Below are positions 59,622 to 64,000 of a DNA stretch of 64,000 nucleotides, in pieces. Source of the DNA: Actinomycetes bacterium (GTDB lineage Bacteria; Actinomycetota; Acidimicrobiia; Acidimicrobiales; Ilumatobacteraceae); NCBI GenBank assembly GCA_029782355.1, contig JAKOUY010000023.1, positions 354,711-418,710 on the forward strand, in the 5' to 3' direction. The stretch's first letter is position 1. Each line of letters opens with the position of its first letter. A program made the position numbers and the translations under genes. The notes beneath the pieces were generated by a model. It was given only the letters and a program-made list of their open reading frames with translations, made no database searches and was not told the DNA's origin.

Positions 59622-62183
59622 GTGCCGGAAACAACTGACTTCCCAACCACTGCCCGCTGCGTGATCATCGGCGCGGGGATCGTCGGCAACTGCCTGGCCG
59701 GGCACCTCACCCGGCTGGGGTGGACCGACCTCGTGCTGCTCGACAAGGGACCGCTGCCCAACCCCGGCGGCAGCACCGGGCACGCCAGCAACTTCATCTT
59801 CCCCACGGACCACAACAAGGAGATGGCCCTGCTCACGCTGGAGAGCCAGCGCCAGTACGTCGACCACGGGATGAACAACACCTGTGGTGGCATCGAGGTG
59901 GCACGCACCGAGGAGCGGATGGAGGAGTTCAACCGGCGGATGACCTCGGCCAAGGCCTGGGGCATCGAAGCCAGCCTGCTGAGCCCGGCCGAGGTCAAAG
60001 AGCTGGTGCCCTTCCTCGACGACAGCGTGATCCTCGGCGGCTACTACACGCCGAGCGTCAGCGTGGTCGACTCGCTGCAGACCGGCACCCTGATGCGCGA
60101 GGAAGCGGTGGCCGGCGGGTGCCGGGTGTTCGCCAACACCGAGGTCCTCGACATCGAGACGGAGGGCGGAGCGGTCAGCGCCGTCGTCACCGATCGCGGC
60201 CGCATCGAGTGCCAGCACGTGGCCATCGCCTGCGGCGTGTGGAGCCCGCGGATCGCGGCGATGGCTGGGGCGACCATCCCGCTGACGCCCGCCGTGCACC
60301 AGATGGCCGACGTCGGCCCGATCGACATTCTCCAGCAGAGCGGCAAGGAGGTGGCCTACCCCATCGTGCGCGACATGGACACGTTCTGCTACGAGCGGCA
60401 GTCGTCGGGCTCGATGGAGGTGGGCTCGTACGCCCACCGGCCGATCTTCCACCACCCCGACGAGATCCCCTCCAACGAGGAATCGGCGCTCAGTCCCACC
60501 GAACTGCCCTTCACGGCCGACGACTTCGACCCGCAGATGGAGCAGGCCCTCGAGCTGATGGGCGAGATCCTCGACACCGCCGAGATCCGCTACGCGATCA
60601 ACGGGCTGCTGTCGCTGACCCCGGACGCCATGCCGGTGCTGGGGGAGTGCGTCGAGGTCCGCAACCTGTGGAGCGCTGCGGCGGTGTGGATCAAGGAAGG
60701 CCCGGGGATCGCCCAGCTCGTCGCCGAGTGGATGACCCACGGCTACCCGCACCTGTGCGACCCGCACACCAGCGACATCAGCCGCTTCTACCCCCACGAG
60801 CGCACCGAGCACCACATTCGCGCCCGCTGCGCCGAGCACTTCAACAAGACCTACGGGATCGTCCACCCTCGTGAGCAGTGGGCCAGTGAGCGAGGCATGC
60901 GCCGCAGCCCGTTCTACGCCCGTGAGGAGGCCCTCGGCGCGGTGTTCTTCGATGCCCGCGGCTGGGAGCGCCCGCAGTGGTACACCTCGAACGAGGCGCT
61001 GTTCGCCGACTACCCGCAGGCCAACACCGAGCGCCCCCACGAGTGGGACGCGCGCTGGTGGTCGCCCATCATCAACGCCGAGCACTTGGCCATGCGTGAC
61101 CGCGTGGGCATGGTGGACCTCACCGCGTTCAACGAGTTCGACATCGAGGGTCCCGGCGCGATGTCGGCGCTCCAGTACATCGTCGTCAACAACGTCGACG
61201 TGCCCGTCGGGCGCAGCATCTACACCCCGCTGCTCACCCCGCACGGCGGCTTCCGCGGCGACCTGACGATCCTTCGTCTCGCCCCGGATCACTACCGGGT
61301 GATCACCGGGGCCTTCGACGGCGGCCGCGACCAGTACTGGTTCCGCAAGTACCTGCCCACCGATGGCTCGGTGACCTTCACCGACCGCTCGCAGTCGCTG
61401 TGCACGATCGGTCTGTGGGGCCCGAAGGCCGCCGCGGTCCTGGCCAAGATCGCCAGCCCCACCGCGCTCCATACCGGCGCCACGGTCGACGTCTCCCAGG
61501 CGGCGTTCCCCTACGGCACCTGCCAGGACCTGCTGATCGACGGCATCCCCTGCACCTTGTTCCGCATCTCCTATGTGGGCGAGAACGGCTGGGAGATCTA
61601 CACGCGGATGGAGCACGGCCTGCGCCTGTGGGACACCATCGCCGCCGCCGGCCAGGAGTTCGGCATCGTCCCGGTGGGCATGGGCGTGTACGCCGTGACC
61701 GGCCGGATCGAGAAGGGCTACCGGTTGATGGGTGCGGAGCTGGAGAGCGAGTACGACCCCGTCGAGGCCGGCCTGGCCCGCCCGAAGGTCAAGAGCGCCG
61801 ACTTCCTCGGCAAGCAGGCCTACCTCGCGGCGCGCGCTGCCGCCGAGGCCGAGGGTCCGGCAGCCACCCTGTGCACGCTGCGGATCACGGACCACGCGTC
61901 CGCATCCGGGATCCTGCGGTATCCCACCGGCGGCAACGAGCCGATCTGCACGGTCGACGGGCAGCGCATCGTCGACGCCAAGGGCCGGGTGTCGCGGGTG
62001 ACCACCGCCGGCGCGGCGCCGTCGCTCGGCTGCTACCTCCTGATGGCCTACCTGCCGCCGCAGTACGCCGTGGAGGGCACCGAGCTGCGGGTGATGTACA
62101 TGAACGAGCTGTACCCCGTGGAGGTGGCCCGGGTGGGCAGCCAGCCGCTGTTCGATCCCGACGACACCCGGATGAAGTCGTGA
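59622..62183 (+). CDS. Dimethylglycine/sarcosine dehydrogenase-like flavoprotein with GcvT domain
   Basis: An 853-residue protein: FAD-dependent amine oxidase ([21 protein letters not shown], residues 13-33), FAO-type middle, then a GcvT folate-binding domain from about 475 ([39 protein letters not shown]) and a GcvT C-domain. It would demethylate dimethylglycine or sarcosine and pass the C1 unit to THF. His54 in GGSTGHASN stands at the position of the covalent flavin histidine in DMGDH, where STWHAAG is usual. Its stop overlaps the etfB start, so electrons go to the paired ETF. Confidence 0.9.
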   Translation: MPETTDFPTTARCVIIGAGIVGNCLAGHLTRLGWTDLVLLDKGPLPNPGGSTGHASNFIFPTDHNKEMALLTLESQRQYVDHGMNNTCGGIEVARTEERMEEFNRRMTSAKAWGIEASLLSPAEVKELVPFLDDSVILGGYYTPSVSVVDSLQTGTLMREEAVAGGCRVFANTEVLDIETEGGAVSAVVTDRGRIECQHVAIACGVWSPRIAAMAGATIPLTPAVHQMADVGPIDILQQSGKEVAYPIVRDMDTFCYERQSSGSMEVGSYAHRPIFHHPDEIPSNEESALSPTELPFTADDFDPQMEQALELMGEILDTAEIRYAINGLLSLTPDAMPVLGECVEVRNLWSAAAVWIKEGPGIAQLVAEWMTHGYPHLCDPHTSDISRFYPHERTEHHIRARCAEHFNKTYGIVHPREQWASERGMRRSPFYAREEALGAVFFDARGWERPQWYTSNEALFADYPQANTERPHEWDARWWSPIINAEHLAMRDRVGMVDLTAFNEFDIEGPGAMSALQYIVVNNVDVPVGRSIYTPLLTPHGGFRGDLTILRLAPDHYRVITGAFDGGRDQYWFRKYLPTDGSVTFTDRSQSLCTIGLWGPKAAAVLAKIASPTALHTGATVDVSQAAFPYGTCQDLLIDGIPCTLFRISYVGENGWEIYTRMEHGLRLWDTIAAAGQEFGIVPVGMGVYAVTGRIEKGYRLMGAELESEYDPVEAGLARPKVKSADFLGKQAYLAARAAAEAEGPAATLCTLRITDHASASGILRYPTGGNEPICTVDGQRIVDAKGRVSRVTTAGAAPSLGCYLLMAYLPPQYAVEGTELRVMYMNELYPVEVARVGSQPLFDPDDTRMKS

Positions 62184-62947
62184 GGGTCCTCGTCTGCGTC
62201 AAGCGGGTGCCGGCCCCCGGCGCCAAGATCAACGTGACCGCCGACGGGTTGGCCGTCGACACGGCCTTCCTCGGCTTCGCCACCAGCCCGCACGAGGAGT
62301 GTGCGGTGGAGGCCGCCGTGCAGCTCGTCGAGCAGCACGGCGGCACAGCCACCGTCCTGACCCTCGGGCCGGCCGAGGCCGAGGAGCAGGTGCGCTATGC
62401 GGCCAGCGTCGGCGTCCACGACGCCGTCCTGGTGCGAACCGATGGTTCCGACTGGGATCCGCAGCGCACCGCCCGGGCCATCGCCGCTGCGGTCGCCGAC
62501 CTGGAAGCGCAGGGCGGCCCGTTCGACGTGATCCTGTTCGGCAACGAGTCGGCCGACTCGGGTGGGTTCCAGGTGGGCATCCGCGTCGCCCGGGCGCTCG
62601 GCCGTCCGGTCGTCAACGGCGCCAAGCGGATCGAGATCGGCGACGGTTCGGTGCGCGTCGAGCGCCCCACCGACGACGGCGTCGACGTCTACGCGCTGGC
62701 GATGCCCGCCGTCGTCGGGGTCAAGGAGGGCATCAACCTGCCGCGGTACCCGACCATGAAGGGGCGCCTGGCGTCCAAGAAGGTCACCGTCACCGTGGTC
62801 GATCCGGTCGACCAGCCGGGCGGGCAGCGGCTGGTCTCGCTGCACACGCCGGTGGAGGCGGCCAGCGCGACGCGAATCCTCGGCGAGGGTCCAGGTGCCG
62901 CGCCGGCCGTGGTCGACCTGTTGATCGAGATCGGGGTGCTCCAATGA
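62180..62947 (+). CDS. etfB: Electron transfer flavoprotein beta subunit
   Basis: A 255-residue Etf[31 protein letters not shown], the VLFGNESADSGGFQVGI core and GVKEGINLPRYPTMKGRLASKK. It binds AMP and, with EtfA, takes electrons from the dehydrogenase encoded just upstream. GTG start overlapping the dehydrogenase stop; its stop overlaps etfA's ATG. Confidence 0.95.
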   Translation: MRVLVCVKRVPAPGAKINVTADGLAVDTAFLGFATSPHEECAVEAAVQLVEQHGGTATVLTLGPAEAEEQVRYAASVGVHDAVLVRTDGSDWDPQRTARAIAAAVADLEAQGGPFDVILFGNESADSGGFQVGIRVARALGRPVVNGAKRIEIGDGSVRVERPTDDGVDVYALAMPAVVGVKEGINLPRYPTMKGRLASKKVTVTVVDPVDQPGGQRLVSLHTPVEAASATRILGEGPGAAPAVVDLLIEIGVLQ

Positions 62948-63915
62948 CCACCGTCGTCCTCGCCGAACGGGCCGGCGACACCATCAGCGGCGGCACGCTG
63001 GAAGCGCTGACCCTCGCTCGGCGGATGGGAGCTGGCGATGTGGCCGTGCTGATGGTCGGCCCGCTCCATGACGACGCCGCCACCGTCCTCGCCGCGCACG
63101 GGGCCGGGTCGATCCACGTGGCCGAGCATGACCTGCTCGCCGGGTACAACCCCCAGGCGTGGGGCGACGTCCTCGCCGGGGCGGCCCGCCACGTCGACGC
63201 CGACGTCGTCATCGCCCCGGGCAGCGACCAGGGCAACGAAGTGCTGGCCCACGCCGCGGCCGTCCTCGACATCCCGATGGTGGCCAACGTGCTGGAGGTC
63301 GAATCGACCGAACCGTTCACCGTCCGCCGGGTTCGCTGGGGCGGCTCGCTGATCGAGCGGGCCACGGTGTCCGCGGGCGGGCCACTGGCCCTCAGCGTGG
63401 CGTCCCACGCCCTCGACCCCGAACCGGCCGACACGCCCGGCTCGGCCACCGTGCACCCGTTCACCCCCGAGCTCGATCCGGCGGTCGCCGGCTGCGCCGT
63501 CGTCGAACGCGTCCAGCGCGCCGCCGGGCTGACCCTGGCCACCGCCCCGGTGGTGGTCAGCGGGGGGCGTGGCGTCGGGTCGGCCGACGGGTTTGCTCCG
63601 CTCGAGGAGTTGGCCGCGCTGCTCGGCGGGGTGGTCGGCTGCAGCCGGGCGGTGACCAACAACGGGTGGCGCAACCACACCGACCAGGTCGGCCAGACCG
63701 GGACGCGCATCGCCCCGGAGATCTACATCGCCTGCGGGATCTCCGGTGCGATCCAGCACTGGGTCGGCGCGATGGCCTCGAAGCGGATCCTGGCGATCAA
63801 CACCGATCGCAACGCCAACATGGTGACCAAGGCCGATGACGCGGTGATCGGTGATCTGCACCAGGTGGTCCCGGCGATCACCGCCGAGATCCGCCGCCGT
63901 CGCGCCACCCCGTGA
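62944..63915 (+). CDS. etfA: Electron transfer flavoprotein alpha subunit
   Basis: A 323-residue EtfA. The C-terminal FAD domain has VVSGGRGVGSADGFAPLEELAALLGG, VGQTGTRIAPEIYIACGISGAIQHWVGAM and INTDRNANMVTKADDAVIGDLHQVVP. Asn replaces the usual Pro-Ile in the NKDxxAPIF-like block, a small deviation. With EtfB it would feed electrons to an ETF:quinone oxidoreductase, not seen here. Last gene of the window; it is followed by palindromic DNA. Confidence 0.95.
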   Translation: MTTVVLAERAGDTISGGTLEALTLARRMGAGDVAVLMVGPLHDDAATVLAAHGAGSIHVAEHDLLAGYNPQAWGDVLAGAARHVDADVVIAPGSDQGNEVLAHAAAVLDIPMVANVLEVESTEPFTVRRVRWGGSLIERATVSAGGPLALSVASHALDPEPADTPGSATVHPFTPELDPAVAGCAVVERVQRAAGLTLATAPVVVSGGRGVGSADGFAPLEELAALLGGVVGCSRAVTNNGWRNHTDQVGQTGTRIAPEIYIACGISGAIQHWVGAMASKRILAINTDRNANMVTKADDAVIGDLHQVVPAITAEIRRRRATP

Positions 63916-63964
63916 CCCGGCCCGGGCCCGGCCGCGTCCGGCCCAGCACTCCCGCCGCCGCTCG

Positions 63965-63982
63965 AACATGTCGTGACATGTT
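63965..63982. repeat. Inverted repeat, 8-bp arms around GT
   Basis: Arms AACATGTC and GACATGTT are perfect, separated by GT. It shares its right arm with the following palindrome. Possible operator for a dimeric regulator. Confidence 0.85.
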
Positions 63983-64000
63983 GGCGACGTCGCCAACATG
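63977..64000. repeat. Perfect 24-bp palindrome at the window edge
   Basis: Twelve bases CATGTTGGCGAC followed by their exact reverse complement. No T-run follows within the window, so a simple terminator is not supported; an operator or transcript hairpin is possible. The symmetry may continue past base 64000. Confidence 0.9.

Noticed and set aside
59535..61895. A 786-codon minus-strand open frame
   Set aside because: Fully antisense to the methylglycine dehydrogenase gene; the composition is that of a shadow frame.
1..64000. CRISPR array, rRNA or tRNA genes
   Set aside because: No regularly spaced repeats and no intergenic space large enough or cloverleaf-like were found by eye; a tRNAscan and covariance search would settle it.

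Overview
The window is about 70% GC, almost wholly coding, and uses many GTG starts. It reads as chromosomal DNA of a high-GC actinobacterium. The DUF2469 gene beside rplS and yraN, the FtsY with an N-terminal membrane anchor and the many TAnnnT boxes 6-9 nt upstream of start codons (leaderless-type starts) all fit. The gene order reminds me of Acidimicrobiia (Ilumatobacter-like), but that placement is inference. No rRNA, tRNA, CRISPR array or insertion sequence was seen, and no gene-free stretch exceeds about 160 bases.

Region 1 (1-13827) is mostly core genome: the 3' end of a formamidopyrimidine-DNA glycosylase gene, an acyltransferase-3, smc, a TauE-type exporter on the minus strand, a polyamine-type ABC transporter (ATPase, binding protein, two permeases), then ftsY, ffh, rpsP, khpA and rimM.

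Region 2 (about 13900-39200) is a 25-kb surface-polysaccharide island lying between rimM and trmD, genes that are normally neighbours. It holds a polyprenyl-phosphate sugar transferase, five further glycosyltransferases (including a WecG type), an acetyltransferase, an acyltransferase-3, a polymerase/ligase, a Wzz-type protein with a degenerate NTPase domain, a flippase, a tandem alpha/beta hydrolase and a PIG-L deacetylase. At its centre a head-to-tail operon encodes two SerRS-like amino acid:[carrier protein] ligases, a small carrier protein, an acyl-CoA-dehydrogenase-fold flavoprotein, a DUF1839 protein and a GH2-like protein. This is the best candidate for an undescribed pathway: amino acid activated on a carrier, possibly oxidised, then perhaps used to decorate a glycan. 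Two tandem secreted paralogues of unknown function follow.

Region 3 (39206-46329) resumes the translation locus with trmD, rplS, DUF2469 and yraN. After it come a secreted/anchored protein, a CysE-like acetyltransferase, an RlmD/TrmA-type RNA methyltransferase, two tandem flavodoxin-fold quinone reductases and an MFS transporter.

Region 4 (46287-63915) is a choline/glycine-betaine and C1 module. BetB and BetA would make glycine betaine. An MttB-family methyltransferase, a methyl-THF:corrinoid methyltransferase, an ASKHA/2Fe-2S activator, DUF1638 and an MTHFR-like protein would move one methyl group to and from folate. A dimethylglycine/sarcosine-dehydrogenase-like protein with its own EtfBA would remove further methyl groups. 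No corrinoid-binding protein is encoded in the window. The window ends in two overlapping palindromes, one a perfect 24-mer.
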